From contig CAIIXF020000001.1 of the NCBI GenBank assembly GCA_903813345.2, forward strand, positions 9,463,598-9,527,597: a stretch of 64,000 bases of DNA. Direction: 5' to 3'. Position 1 is the stretch's first letter. The number at the start of each line of letters is the position of its first letter. The translations under genes and the position numbers were made by a program. The DNA is from Owenia fusiformis. Its lineage: Eukaryota > Annelida > Polychaeta > Sabellida > Oweniidae. Under the pieces are notes generated by a model. The model made no database searches, was not told where the DNA came from, and worked only from the letters and a program-made list of their open reading frames with translations. Positions 1 to 14,800 of the stretch are shown here, one piece after another.

Positions 1-138
1 AAAGAAACAACTTCTTGTATAAGTATTTTAATACACATGATGGTTTCTGTTCGACAAGTTTCACCTAAAATGGTTAGCAGGCATCAAACCCATATTACGT
101 TTTTGAAAAGATGTTTAAATCAGTCCCACTTATCTCAC

Positions 139-3100
139 CATTTATAGATGACTGTAGTTGTTCACAATGTGTCCCAGCCCAACCGTCGGGGCACCTACAT
201 CTGTCACACTTAAGGGGATCTTGATAGCCACCATGCTGACAATGTTCACGCAAAGGAGTCTTGCATTTACCTGAAAGTTATGTATGATATTACAGCCCGC
301 ATTTATGTAGAAATAAATGAATAGAGGCGCGACATTTTCATTCATTAATTTCATATTTGATCATATATCTTTTAAGTATTTTTTTCAAATATAAAAAGGG
401 CAGGTTGACTTGTTTATTGAAAAGATTGCTTCGAACATTTTAGACTTTCTCAGTATATTCTTTGTGGTGTCACCTTATAATACGAAGGCGGTGTCGGTTA
501 TTGGTCTATTTGTATTTGTAACTACTTCTTCCATGTACCAAAATAAATATATCTACAGCTTACAGTTATTTCAATTGTTTGTGGCCCAAGTATTTTAATT
601 ATTTTATCGTACCGTAAAAACAAATATTGAACTTGTTCAAGCTACCACAATGGACAATGCAAAATAATTAACATACCCTTGCAATATGCCATATTTGCCA
701 GCTTCACATCAAGAAAGGAAAGACCAGTTCTCTGGCCGATGGTATTTTGGTATAGAGGATCTTTGGTTTTCAAGGTGTATCCGTAGTTTTTAGAAAACGC
801 CTTGGATGAGTAGTGCATTGCGGAGCTAAGGTCATATTCTACACCTGAATAAAACATACGATATTTTTGAAATAAACAACATGTTTATGTTATTTTGGCA
901 AGGATAAGCAACATTGAAAAGATCCTTGATAAAGGTGCTCTGTCCTTTGTATGAAAACCAATGTCCCCAACTTTCTTATTAGATTCATCAGACGAATGAC
1001 AATAAACTTAAACAGAAACAGAAATGTTCTATTTATAATAAAATTCATCACCAACCTAAATCCTCAATTGATCCAGCCCATAGCTTCATGAACTGACTTT
1101 GGTAACCATTCTTGATATTATCATTGATCACTTCAACATAGGTGTCTCTATCAGTCCGTGCTTGTTCATGCCAGAATCCTATTGCATGTCCTATTTCATG
1201 AGCGATTGTTCCATGCTAAAATCAACAAAAAGTTGAAAGTTGACTCAAAACTCTAGTTTTTAAAAATTAATACACAGGATCAAGAATAGTGACCAAATTC
1301 TTTAATTTCAGATTTGTTTCAACGGTCATTGATTATTTCACATATAGGACATATCTTCTGTAACACATCTATGATAAACCTTCATTTTGTTAATCCTCAA
1401 TCGGATGCTGAGTTTAAAGATTTTTTGAAATTAAGATATTATGGAAGACGTCTGTTCTGGATGTAGTCTCGATTCTCCTGAATATCTTATATTTCATAGT
1501 TACTGTGATAATCAATCGTTTTTAAAACTAAATGTTAAGAACACGACAAATACACTTAAAGTATTGAATAAAAAGAACATTATCTATTTACCTATTCAAT
1601 AAATAATTATATTTATCGACAAATATAAAAAAATTATTCAGAATTCAAACAAATATTTGTAAAGAAAGAATTTCACTTGAACAATTGAAATCTCTCAACT
1701 TCAGAAATGCAATTGAACTTCTCTGACATGAACTTTAACAATACGAGAACCGTGACACAAGTTTCAAACCTTTTAGGCCTACATATATCTGGTATTTTTA
1801 ATTGAATCATTGTGAATTTAATCGACTTGCATTTTGGCATGTTAAAAAAAATAAGTGAATAAAATTGAATCTTTTCAACTTCAGTGATTGGTTTTATGCA
1901 CAAGCTAAACAGTAAAGGTTTCAATGGAATACTTAACCAGCATGCTAGGTGGTAATACAGTCACAAACTTTGATTTGTTTTGGTACTTTCATTGAACATA
2001 CTTACCCAGGTGATGCAGTTTGACGCTAAATTAATTTGTTGAGGAACGATATAGGCCTGTCTTCCGATATAAGAATAGCATCTGAAAAGGAAACAGGTAG
2101 ATTTGTGTTAAGGACACTTCTTTGAGACAACATAAAATATACCTTTCACAACAGTTTCATTTAGCTTCTTTAAAAGAAAGCTTCATCTACAATCTACCTT
2201 ATGCACTAGGTCTGACATTCAAGGAACATGATGTACAGGGTGTAAAACTGTTTATGGACACTCTGTGCAATAGATTAAGAGGTTAAACCAGTATAACATG
2301 TTTCATTGAAATTGTTATGTTAAATTGATTACTCTAATTTGTCAAAACCTAGTTCCAAAAGGATTGACTTAACAAGGCATACGTTTGGAAAACTGATTGG
2401 TTTAATGTAACCTAAGGGGAATCAATATTCAAGACATACCCCGACAGTTTAGTGAATATGATATGAGGCTCATTGACTGGCTCCATCGTGGGGACCTCTT
2501 CGAATTCTAGACAAGTCATTGCTTCCCAGTCGACAATAGCTGCTCGTATGGCTGCCCTCTGAGATTCAGCTAGAAATATAGCAAATTTTAAGATGCTATA
2601 ACAGTTGAACTGAATGTGTAATTCCACAAGAAGAAGATTTGTATTCGAAAAGATTAATGGTAAGAATTACTATCAGTACTTACAATGCATGCCATCAAAC
2701 TTGTATCGAATTGGAAATGGCCATTTTGCCAATGGAAATCCATTGTCAAAAGGCTGAATCTTTCTTTTCTTTCTACTATAAGGATCGGGCATTAGGCTTA
2801 TGAGGTAGTCCACCTGTTCAGGTGTCAGCAGAATGTCATCGTCCATCAAGTAGGATCCCTCAGGCACTGGGTCAGACTGTAAGAATTGCTATATATGTAA
2901 GTAATTGGACACATAGTTGCTCATTGTTAAATAGAAGAGATTAAGGGTAGAGGCAATATTTTCAAAAACAATCAAATGCTTTCCTTTAAATTCCAACTGT
3001 GCTTTCAGAAAATAAAATTGACATATCTGATCTAGTATAAAATTTAAATATATAAAATACAGAAATGTCCTGATTCATTAAAATTGAAATAGGTACACCA

Positions 3101-4316
3101 GAGAACCTTAAAATCTTGGGATTATCTCGAAATAATGTGAGAACTGTTTGACCTTTGAAAATAGACATGGAACGATTAGTTTAAAAAAAATATTGTAAAA
3201 TTGCGTCTTTTCGAAGCTTCTCCAATTGTCCCAAGTCCCATGTATTATAAAAAGATAATAAATTATAATACATCAATAAAAGATACCACAAAACGCACAT
3301 CATAGAATTTGTGCCAGAACATATAACAGAACATATAACATAGAAGACTCACTAAAAATTAAAAGTAGATTACAATAACGAAAATGTTTTTTAAACTAAT
3401 TATAATCGACCCCCAAAACATGCGCATGCAGTAATATACATTAAAGAAAAAGAAACATGAGAAATAGCTATCCGTCATCGAGAACACCTAGTCGTCTAAT
3501 TGGGTTTCAACATGCAAAGTAAGTTGACCGTGCATAATAAATTAATCGTACAGATAAAAAGAACACAGTAGAGTATGAACAGCAATACCTTTACCCCTGA
3601 TCCCTTAATATATGTAGTATTCATATATACAAAATACTCACTGGTAATGTACTATTTTTATTTTTAAACACTTTGCATTTCTTTTTTCTTTGCCTTTTGC
3701 ATTTTCGTTGTTGTTTTCTTAATTTTTTTCTCTTAAGCTTTTGTTTCCTTTTTGGTATAGTTGCCCCCTTGTTGGGATCAAGCCCCAAATGTTGCAGCTT
3801 GTAAAAAAAATTTAAATTTGTTTCCCAGTGCCACCTATTTACTCCATAATGGGTCGCATGGCATTGCTCAAATAGAAAGTATATTAAACCTTAAGTGTTG
3901 ATGTTATGTGAATGTTTAAAGTAGACACATACTGTAAATATGTTCGTGTCCTACTCTATCCTCTGTACCTTCACATCTTGCTAGCAATGCTTTTCAGTTA
4001 AATGGATCTTATGTTGTAAAAAAACGAATATTTCATTTTTCTCAAAGAATCAATTATCAGACCATATACCCGAAGATCGGGCGAATAAAAATATGCATGT
4101 ATACAACTGACTTACCACTTGTCCTTGTGGCGGCGGGACATCACTGATGAAGGTTTTATAATACTTGTCTTGTAGTTGTTTCATTTTTTCTACAACAACC
4201 CCCCATATTTCTTTAGTTTGGCCATGGCTTTCGTACCACTCCTCAGCTGTCATGTTCCCAGGTCGCCATATTTCTGGTACCCTTTCCCTGATCTGTCTCT
4301 TTGGTAAGGCTACAGC
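139..4316 (-). CDS. Astacin-like (M12A) metalloprotease gene A, partial
   Basis: Predicted secreted zinc endopeptidase of the astacin family. Exons inferred from splice sites and frame (minus strand, 5' to 3'): 4316-4116 (or from 4309), 2876-2684, 2569-2440, 2081-2006, 1215-1056, 844-677, 270-139. They encode part of the propeptide with an acidic LMDDDILLT stretch, equivalent to the FEGD aspartate switch of astacins, then a basic SRKKRK cleavage site, then the catalytic domain. The zinc motif [13 protein letters not shown] and Met-turn SAMHY are intact. The last exon is an EGF-like module ending in phase 1, exactly where genes B and C continue into CUB, so the rest lies off the left edge. Exon pairs 130+76 and 160+168 sum to the 206 and 328 bp single exons of the paralogues, so A has two additional introns. 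The signal-peptide exon was not found. The 5' boundary is ambiguous between two AG acceptors. Confidence 0.85.
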
Positions 4317-7300
4317 CTCCAAAAAAGAAAAATAATATATTGTAACAGAATTGTGATGAAAAATTCATAACTTTAAAAGCATAGTACAACTTTAAAAGGT
4401 CTTTCGCTTCTTGCTTCGAGGATGATAAGAATATCTATTTCAATATTTTGTTTTAGCTTTTTAGAAAGCTAAATCCACATGGTAATTAGTAATAGTAACT
4501 AATTTCAAGGCATTGGGATATGTAGACAGGACATGGGGATTGGAGAAGAAAATAATACGGAACCCCCACAAATCATATAAACCACACTGAACCAATATAA
4601 AGTTTCAACTAGTTCACAAAAGGATCATGCTGACAGTTTTTTTTATCATTTATTGAACTTATCTATACGCTTGGACTTACGTGGAAATTAGTCCGTGACT
4701 AACGTTTTTTCCTCAGAGTCTATCATGTCTATGGCGGCTTCATTTATATCTTTTAAGTGAACACGACAATCTATTTTGCCTAGAATAGCCCTGTGGTTAA
4801 AGTAGGAGGAGATGTTGATCTTTGGAGATTGGTAATGTAAATACCAATAGTCGTGATCAGGGAATGCCAAACACACTTGATCCAGGGTTCTTGGTGTGTC
4901 AGAGATGTCAGGGTAATTTTTAAATTTATTATCTTAGGATAAATGTTGAGGTCACTATTTATCAAGGGGTTTGACCCGACTATACATTTTTATTTACTTG
5001 ATCCATTTGAAGTTGAAAACGAACATCATACCTTTATGAAATTTGGCACTGAACAAATAGTGGTAACAATTTTGGAATTTTATGACCCCATGCCTGTGTA
5101 GGTAATTTCGAATAACAACTCAAAATATTACAAATAAACCACAGCATGTCTAATTTTCTAATTTATTTGACAGTTCAGTTCAAGAATTTGAAATGTTATA
5201 TTAAGTTTACTCAGTTATCCCAGAGATACTTGAAATGTTAAGTTCAACAACTGGGTACATATATTGTAAACGCGCAACAGGGGGAGTTAAAGGAAGCAGG
5301 GAAACCCTATAAACTTCGTCAACTACAAATATGACACATTTTTGACCCAAATTGTTATTTGAAAATATAATATAAAATTTATCGAATTATTCAGGATCAT
5401 TTTGGCATTCTCGCCTCTGAGTTGTGTAGGATCATGTGTGCAATGAAACCCATCATATCGTGTGCTTTCTGCATTTTACATATTACGACAGGACTATGAG
5501 TCATTATTCAATTAGGACTCATTTGAATTATTTATCAATAACTATCAGCATGTGTGGCATCATCTAATGATCAAATGTGTGTTATAGCACGGGTGTGGCC
5601 AATTGCCACTTGAAAATTGCAATATGTGTTTGAGCTGTATTGATGCTGAGGGAAGATAACATTGGTAATCAGTGATTAACTAATCGGTGACATTAACATT
5701 TTGATTATCATATATTAATTCGTTGTCAATATCGGTTGTATCTGAGACTAACAAAAAATATGTTAGTCTCAGGTTGTTTGTAGCGTGGTATTTTGTGCTT
5801 TTTAAAAAGCTTATTTGTTTTCAATTCAATGGCCCAGGACATGACTGTTTCAACCATCTCACGATATGGTAATATAGAGGAAGAATCAATCAATTTTTGT
5901 GTATGTCGGAGTAACTTAAAAAATCATCAAGTGATTTAATGACTGTACTTGACACTTTGTGGTTTGAATTAACAATGACAATTATTGCAAATATAAAAGA
6001 CGCACTTGAATTCAGTCTCAGGTCAAACTTATCATTTTGCTTTTATCCTGGGATTCGTGATTCAATTAAAACATCTCAATAAGGTATATGTCTTTCATGT
6101 ATAAAAACGAGCTAAGTCCATTGTGATTGACTCACGAAGGTGGGAATATATAAGTGACACGGCCAGGTAATTGGATTCCCAAAAAACGAAATGAAAGTCA
6201 AAGAGCAAACCCTGAGAGAATCAGGATGTATTTTTAGCTGACTCATACAGTTTACATGATCATAAAATCCTTACTACAAACGACTTTGAATATACTTATT
6301 TCTCATCTAAGTGATGTTTGAATATGAACCAAAGTAAATGCAGCCTTTATTCCTAATTATTATGTGCACGATAAGTAATAAACTATGTACACCTACATAA
6401 GACCTACTTTATACTACTTAGTTTAGCCCAAATGTCTATATTCTTGCTTAAGCATATAATATATTTAAACGTCAGTTTTTTGGCAATGTGTTCTTTCCCA
6501 AACCATTATTTAATTATATATATTTACTACTTATGTTTTTGACAATGAACCTGAACCTGCTGCGGCCATTGCTAACATGTGTTAAACAAAAATAATCAAT
6601 ATATTTTTACTATATTTTCAAATTATTATGAAAGAATATTAAACAGTTTATTGATTGAAGGCGAAGCATTTAGTCGTATCTACAATGTAGTATCGGTTTT
6701 AATTGTTACTATTACCACTCATTGTAGTGCGAGTTAAATTTCCTACATTTTCCTTGTAATAAATGAGATTTCGACAAGGTTAATTCCTTGTAACTTTTCA
6801 AATTGAACCTTTAATTACTAAAGGAAGATAAGTCACAACATGTACCCAGGTTGTCAAAAAGACAAGTCCTGTTTGCCATCCTATACAGGAGTATAAAACT
6901 ATCTACAAACATTCAGTTACAACCGCAAAAACTAAAACATATATGTTCCTGCAAAAAAGTGTCACATGGCCTAAAAATGAATCGTGACACTTAACCACAA
7001 TTTTTATTTTGAATAGTTTCATATTTATATATTTTACCAAATCAATAAAGGTAATACAACGTTTGCAGATGTGTTATAAAGAGATTTGGGATCAATGTTC
7101 GTGTCCAGCTGACTGTTAATATGCGAATTGAATGTATCCTTTATGTTCTGGATTATTATCGTCGTGTTAAATTTTCATTGCCATTGATTATACTCCCGTA
7201 TTCATCTGAAGTCATTCACATTATACAATAAGTTATTAATTAAAAGCTCACTTTTCTGAAATTTGTATATTGTTTAAAATTATTTCTCATTTGAATGAGG

Positions 7301-7707
7301 TATTAAACTCCTTTGGCAGATGCTGAACATTTCCCTTAAAATGGTAAGACGCACAACAATCTTCATATTAATAATTTAATAAATACATACAATAAAAAAA
7401 TTAATCTTTCTGCAAAACAATACTTTTTTACTTTTGTCATCAAAATAGCTAGCCATGAGTCCTGTGGGTCAGGGAACGCAGAACATTTGGTTCACAATCA
7501 CAGATAGAGTTATGAACCTATACTAATTTGATCAATCAGAAAGTCCACATTGCCCTTTATGTCTATCTTGATCCATCAAAGTATGCCATATGACTGAAGG
7601 TCTAATGGGACACTGGTTTAATAGTTTGCATGATGCCCCCAATAACACTGGACTGTGTTTGTACTTGTATGTAAATGCAATAACAATGATGTGTAAAATA
7701 TACTCAC

Positions 7708-7862
7708 AACTACAATTATTTGGCACAGAAGGATGAAAGTCGTTCCTTCCCGGAGTAATCTCATCACGGTGGTCATCATTGTATGGTATCACAGGCAATG
7801 AGCAGAAGCTTTGTGCATGTAGGCTCAAACTCTTCACTATTGGTCTCTGATCATTCGTCGCG
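7708..7862 (-). CDS. Possible 5' exon (uncertain, may belong to astacin gene A)
   Basis: An open frame without recognisable homology, containing PVIPYNDDHRDEITPGRNDF. It is bounded by a plausible acceptor (CACAG) and a good donor (GTGAGTAT) in phase 1. If gene A uses the alternative acceptor at 4310, its next exon also begins in phase 1, so the two could join. Genes B and C have no equivalent exon, and no signal peptide was found upstream. It could equally be a chance open frame. Confidence 0.22.
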
Positions 7863-10663
7863 CTGTGTTTTTCGGGTTTTTAAGGTAATAGGCAATGATC
7901 CATTCAATGTCGCAGCTCAAAACTAACTTATCTTGATTTGACCAAACATGAAAGCTGTATATTTAAATTGAACTTGTATGAGTTCTTAAATTTGGTTATT
8001 TCATATTTAAATTCTACGATCAATGACGATATTTTTAAGCAGCAGGTATTGGCTGATATCCCACAATAAAATCGATCTCGACATGCACGATAACTGGATT
8101 TAACTAAGCAGTGGTTTTCAATACTCCTTATATGGTTGGTAAATGATTCATGATAAATCAAAGTGCTGTATTAACTCTCATGCTCACAAACACACAAAAA
8201 TCATTCACTTAAAAAACGTTTAGACATGCATATTCAATATAAAATCGGTCTTTAAGTAAGTCTATATTTCTATAGGTATATGGATAGACAGTGGTAAAGA
8301 GGTCGCGGGCAACTAACTGACTCATGAAGATTCTCTTATTAATGAAGAACAGAAAGAATGAGAGTGTAATGAAAAAGATGGCATCCCGTTCAAATTAGTC
8401 GATAAACAAGAGACAAATATTGGCATCATCAAAATCAGCACAAACCCCAGGAGGTTTCTTCTTTTGAAATAATGCAGCATAACATTACTTTGGCTTTGGA
8501 CATATGTCAAGATAATAATCTAGATGCTGAATTAAGATGTTCTATAAAATATCAAGTTATGGGAATCAATGGGTTAACAGCAAAGGGGAACCCCAAGTAT
8601 TATCTCGATTCAAGATTGTTCAGGCTTAACATTTAATAGTGTGGTTCCGTCATTTATGTCATCATTATTGCGCCATTATATTAAAACATGTCCAATTTCC
8701 TTTTTTCTGTGCACGTTCAAATTTTCGTTTTCTTGAAATAAGTAAATGTCAACATGTCAAAGGACCGTGGTCATAAAAAATATACATGCACCAAAATGAA
8801 TAATCCATCGAAAGGTCTTTAAATCACATGACATGTCAATATTGTGTGAATTGCTTAGACTAAATTCTATATTTAAAGTAAACAATACACACTTCCAAAT
8901 TACCAACAAATTCAAGGTCATCTTTTCAAGAGAAAATACATTAAAAAAAAGTAGCGACTGAGTGGGATTAATGTAGGAGTGATGGGCCATAATTAAAGTG
9001 TTGTAACCTACACAATTATGAAATATTATCCCAATCTCAAATTACCATGGCGACCCTCACTATGAAAAGGATATAGGTTCACACACAAATATCTACATCC
9101 GACAAGGAAACATTACTTATTTTTAAGAAAAAACATTTTGTTAATTCAATTGTCATGGTTCGTTGATATGCCGTGAGACATGAACGTCCAAGGGGTATTC
9201 CCAACCACTGGTGATGCATACAAACATGACGATATCGGTGACAAAGTGAAAGTAAAACATGTGGTCAGGAAAGGGATCGGTAGAAAAGTGGGTATTTGCT
9301 GATTCCTATTTTTAGAACATTAGTCGAAAACATCAATCTTATCATCAATAAAGTGATTTCTCACAATTGAAATTATGAATGGGAAAATTTGTCCAATAAT
9401 GTTAAACACAAACAATCAAGACCAATATCCACCACAATAACCATCGATAAATTACATCTTAGCTCAAAGTACCATGCAAACATCCCCGAGAGAGTGTAAA
9501 ATTCACGTCTGTGTACTAAATCCACCACCAGCACGTACAATAAACAATTGTATGTGCTTAAAAGAAGAAACAAGACGCACATGTAAATTCATTCTTCAAA
9601 TCTTCAAATTTTGCGACCAGTTATCTAAATTATATAAATTATGCAATCCATTTCCACAAAATATTAAGCTTATCCCAAAATATTAAGCTTATCCCAAAAT
9701 GCCTGCCTTGAAAACCTAGCTAAAGCATGCCCAAAACCTAACCAGTTTTTGAAATCATACCAAGAAACATCCCTATAAGATGGCAAAACAATTGAAATAC
9801 GGAACGATTTACTTTGAAACGCATAATTATAAACAAGAATTTGTTCAAACAATTTCATGATGGAAAATCAAACTGACAACGTTAAGATTTACCTAGCATA
9901 CCAAAAATCTAATCGGTTCTTCAAACACCCCTTCACTACAAACATCAAGCAATGAACCCACCTTCCAGACAAATTGAACACAATATGGCACCCAAGGATG
10001 CGATAAAAAATATTTCGTGTTACAAAAACTTACAAAAACAATTGTCACTCGTTTCAAAAATATGAAGTTGTACTAAAATAAATGTTTCGTGACATTTATG
10101 TTTGGCCGTATGTTATAGTTCTGCAAATATAAGCAGCTACGTCAGTTGACGTATAAATAAAGAAATCAAAAAGTTATAATCTACTCCAAGTGCAATTTAA
10201 ATGTACACAAAGTTTGAATTTGGCGCTTGATCATTTTAGACTGACTCATTTTCTTCCTGGGTTTAGAGGGAGATGGATAAACGCGAGCGCACCTATACGA
10301 CAAGTCAAGTTCATATATCTACTAAGCGCATAAGTATCGGATGTGTTGGGTTAATCGTGAACGAACATAATGATACATGGACCAAGTTTTCGAATATTGG
10401 CAACCCGAGGTTCGAAGATCACAAACGAGCCACAGAGTCATTCCACCTGTAACACAGGCATTGCTGAGCTATCAAAAATGTTCATAATGAAAATATTTTG
10501 GGAAGTTCACCTAGATACAGTTTATATCATCTATATCCTCTGTACCAAATGTTATATTCATTGACTTGAAAATGTACTTGAATTTATTTAATCATAAATG
10601 TTTATAGTGACATTGTACCTTTGATAAAAAATATTCAAATGTGTTTAAAATGTCGCGTATGCC

Positions 10664-10870
10664 TTAAAATGTCAATAAAAGCGTCATGAATGCAAACAAA
10701 ATATAAAGGCCAATGCATATTGGAACTAAACTTAATAAAATGGCGACTTTGCGTATATGATCAAAACTCTTTAGTCGAGCGTTAAGAATACCCAACTTAT
10801 CTCCTCGCACTAAATCCCAAAATACATAGATATATTGGAGTGCATGACCACTGTCACTTGTCCGTAACAA
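10664..10870 (-). CDS. Possible CD225/dispanin-like C-terminal exon or fragment
   Basis: The open frame contains a segment VRGDKLGILNARLKSFDH followed by RKVAILLSLVPICIGLYIL and a stop. The spacing of GD, a small residue, A-R, K-S, R-K and a hydrophobic C-terminal helix resembles the second half of CD225 (IFITM/dispanin) domains, which are small two-helix membrane proteins. No in-frame ATG is visible at the left limit and no partner exon with the first helix was found, so it may be a terminal exon, a pseudogene or a chance match. A possible acceptor is the TTTAG just before TGCGAGGAG. Confidence 0.3.
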   Translation of the reverse strand: MLRTSDSGHALQYIYVFWDLVRGDKLGILNARLKSFDHIRKVAILLSLVPICIGLYILFAFMTLLLTF

Positions 10871-11571
10871 GGAAGTAATAAAAGTGACATAAAATCTAAT
10901 TATAATTCAAATTAAGTATAATGATAAAGCAGCAAAGTCAATTTCCGAGTATATATATAATAGCCTTGGGTCAATATGATCAAGCTGCTTATTATTTGTT
11001 TTCAATGGAAATAAAAAAAGTACAAAGTAAATTGAGTGTGCCATGGATATGGACGTGTGATAGCCAGAGGGGTTGATCGTTTTAGTCACTATCATTTCTT
11101 TAAATGATTTGGCACGACTATGGCTTTATTTGTGGTTAAATTTCTGGCAAATCGGAACCAAATATGATATTTTCTGAAATAATTCTTTGTAAAGCATAAT
11201 GTAACTATGAAATATGAATTTCTCAACTTAAAATTGAAATTCTCAACTTCAATAGAATTTATGCTATAATCTTAAATAAATTATCCATGAGCCTATCCTT
11301 TGTGTTAACATAAATCAATCGGCAGGAAATGGAAATGGATTTTGATTTATGTATTAACGACCTTGGATTCCCAGGAAAGCCAAGCATGACTCATGTTTTT
11401 CTAAAAAGTTAACGGTAATTTTGACATGGGTCATACAAATCGCAGTTAATGTACATCATTTTGTTAAAGAACATGGGTTTTCTATTAGAAGCCTATCGGC
11501 GCGGAACTACAGTGCGCATGGCAGACAGGAAAGCAAAACTTAAATTAAAAAATTAATGACACATCCTACCT

Positions 11572-11662
11572 TGACGTCATCTTGACCTAAACCCAGTTAG
11601 GAAATCGCTGATGTGATTGGTGGATACATCGCTCACTTTTAATCAGATGGGATCTATAAAAG
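11572..11662 (+). promoter_or_regulatory. Promoter of astacin gene B: CRE palindrome plus TATA box
   Basis: TGACGTCA at 11572-11579 is a perfect cAMP-response-element palindrome. TATAAAAG at 11655-11662 is a canonical TATA box. Transcription would start near 11685-11695, giving a 5' UTR of about 190 nt before the ATG at 11880. The promoter class suggests regulated rather than constitutive expression. The CRE role is inferred from sequence only. Confidence 0.6.
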
Positions 11663-11879
11663 TAATCGTAGAAATGAGAAGTTTCATTAAACAGAGAAGC
11701 ACCAGTCGACTACAGAACACTGCGTACCTGTAACATTACAAAGGAAGATCTAAAAATAATACAATACTCAAAAGATACCACAACTGAACAACAACAAGCA
11801 ACAATAAGCAATAACTACAACAGATTCGCAACTACTTGAATAATATCGGGATAAGATCTAGTCGACAAGCAGAAAACAA

Positions 11880-14800
11880 ATGATGAATTCTGTATTTACA
11901 ATTGCAACTTTATATGCACTATTTGCAGTATTTCTTCAACAGTCTCAGGTGAGTGATTTGAGAATTCACGAGTGCTTTTTCATTTAATTATATTTTATTA
12001 ATTGTTCAGCAATATAATTTAAGTTAGTAGTATTATATTATTTATATTTGTAATAGTAGTTTTGTCGTTTTAAAATGAATGATCATACCAGGCATATACG
12101 TGGTATGGAATCTTGGAATGAGGAAGAGCTTAAGTTTCACAATCTGTCTTATCTGTAGCTCTTCCCAATTGTTTCTCTTATTTTAATTTTGGAAACAAGG
12201 CGTCAGTTTGAAATAAAAAATGTCCTTTAATGTATGTTCCCTCTTATTTCTTTATTTGTAATAGAAAGGCGAAATCTATTTTCTAAATATTTTGTTATTG
12301 ACACTTGTGGTCACAAATGATTTAGTGCCGCAGAACACAAAAATGAAAGGCAAGATAAATAGAAGGACGTTTCTAATCAGTTATCTAAGGTAACGTTATT
12401 AAAATAACTTCAGTATCAATTATCTACTGAAATATTTCAATGATTCTGTAAAAATCAAAAAAATCTGCTTTTGGCAAATATCACTGATTACAGGATGCCA
12501 AAATCTGATAAGATTTTTCTTTGGAAGGTTGATTATGAATAGTATATCATGCGAATGTTGGCAGCATAAAAGACGCTAGGGGATGCGCGATAATAAAATA
12601 TGTAAAGTATATTTGTCCCGATCTGTCAACTGATAACAACAAGTGTTCTAATATACACAGGCGCCTATTCATCTCAATTTTAACCAACGTTTTATTTTCT
12701 AATCATTTTATTTACCTAGATGATAGTTTTCACAATTACAAGCCTCTAGGTATTATTGTTCCATTTGTCATATATTTTCGATGTCTTGGACAAATGCCTA
12801 GATGTCCATAGTTTCTCATTAGGTAATCTTTATACAGTTTGTGTGCACAGTTGAACATAATGTCTATTAGTTTAGATAATAAAACAAAATTCTAAATCGT
12901 TGATATAATATATTACATCATAATGATGGGTGTCACCACGAACGTTTACTAATACCCTTAGCTTTGATCACGAGGCAGGGTCCTTGATATGACTATTTCT
13001 TTTGTTAAGGCTTACTCATATTTTTGTTTCGATATTGTTCAGGTCCTTTACAATAGACCCTCAATAACTGCATTGTAAAAGAGTGGTATCGTGACCGTCC
13101 AGGACACCGGGAACTGCGCCAAATATACTCACGACTCATTAAACAAAAATAGTGAATCATAAACACACACTGACATATTTTAATTGAATACAATTGTACA
13201 ATATTTTGACCTGTTTTGTGATCCTTTTTAACAATAAAAATGCTTCTATTTTTTTTAATGACATGTTGTAATGGTGGATTCTTAGCTTCGAATCACAGAG
13301 AATAACGCCGTCTGTATGCATGCTCTTACAATTTTCTTTATCATTTGTCAGAGTGTTCCTATCCAGTCATCTACAAGTACTCAAGCGACAACTAGTGATG
13401 GAACGCAGGAAAATGTTTCTCTTTGGCAACCACCGAACAATAGAAGTTTAGAGGAGTGGCTCCAGAACAATGGACAACCTGAGGAAGAGTGGAAGAAGGT
13501 GCAAGAAATGATGCAGCAAATCCAACAGATGAACTGTCTGAAAAATGGAGGATGCCCTGCTTCAGACGCCCCTTCTGTAAGTACTATTGAAGAATATAAA
13601 GCCCCGGGTATAAAGCACTAATGCGGATCATGTATTCATCTTATATGTTTTCCAAGTTTTAGTTTCTTATTACAGAGAAATAATCAAGTACATAATGATC
13701 ATACATACATGACTTATATCTGTAGTTTTCATGAATATGTGTTTTCAGTATTCACTTACACATTAAAAACCTCAATTTTTAGGAAATAACCGATGGTGAA
13801 TCTTCAATGTCAGACCTGATGGATGATGACATTATATTGACCATCGAGCAAGCTCAATTCATACTGGAGCAAATGCAATCTAGGAAGAAAAGGAAAGTTC
13901 ATAGTTTTGATCGTTTCCCAACAAAGAAGTGGTCAACAAGGGAGCCAATAAAATACAAGTTCGATGGACAACACAGTAAGTATTTACCTATAAATACAAA
14001 TCCAGTTATCTGTGAAATCACTAAATGTCTTTAAAAATCAAAATATCATGGAATGAATGAGTCAATGACAAAATATTTATTTTACGTTTTCAGCTGTTTT
14101 TGAGCTAACGAAGATCAAAGGTGCTTTATCACATTGGGAAGAGCAGACCTGTTTGACTTTCCAAGAAGTATCAAGAAACGAGATTGTGTCAGGGTCCCAT
14201 ATAATCTTCACCAAACACCGTGGATGTTCGTCATTCTATGGAAGACAAGAGAGGATTGTACCTCAGCCCGTTAGCTTAACAGCAGCCTGTATCGGATGGG
14301 TAAGTTGACATAGTATGTACATTACATGATGTTCAAATAAATAAGTAGCCACGTCCAAATATATTGCAATAATCTACCCTCGGAGTAGCAATCACCAAAC
14401 ATCCATCTTGCTCTATCAAACTTTGGACATATTGATTGATTGATCAATAGAACGTTGTAATTGAGTGCGACTCGGAGCTGGGACCATCATAATCCAACAT
14501 CTATGTTCGTCTCAGCTCGGAAGAAGCACGTCAGCATCATACATCTAAATTAAATTTTCTAAAATCGTTGTAGTTTGGTACCATGGCACATGAGATTGGT
14601 CACGCTATAGGATTCTGGCATGAACACGCTCGACCAGACCGTGATGACCACATCAAAGTTATGTACAACAATATCAGAAACGGACGACAGTCTCAGTTTA
14701 TCAAACAAAACTGGCTCAACACAGACAGCTATGGAGTTGGTTATGACTTGGGATCTGCTATGCATTATCATTCTAGGGCATTTACAGCAACTGGACAGAA

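Larger units (their letters stand above)
4323..11571. other. Intergenic region between divergent astacin genes A and B
   Basis: About 7.2 kb of AT-rich sequence. Apart from the two weak exon candidates at 7708-7862 and 10664-10870, I see no coding region with a recognisable motif. A short tandem duplication of an 18-bp unit (core TATTAAGCTTATCCCA) lies at about 9660-9700. The promoter and first exon of gene A should lie somewhere here but could not be placed. Confidence 0.6.

Noticed and set aside
8322-8510. Minus-strand frame with a signal-peptide-like start (MLHYFKRRNLLGFVLILMMP)
   Set aside because: Considered as exon 1 of astacin gene A, but no donor in the right phase follows the hydrophobic core. 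Left unannotated.
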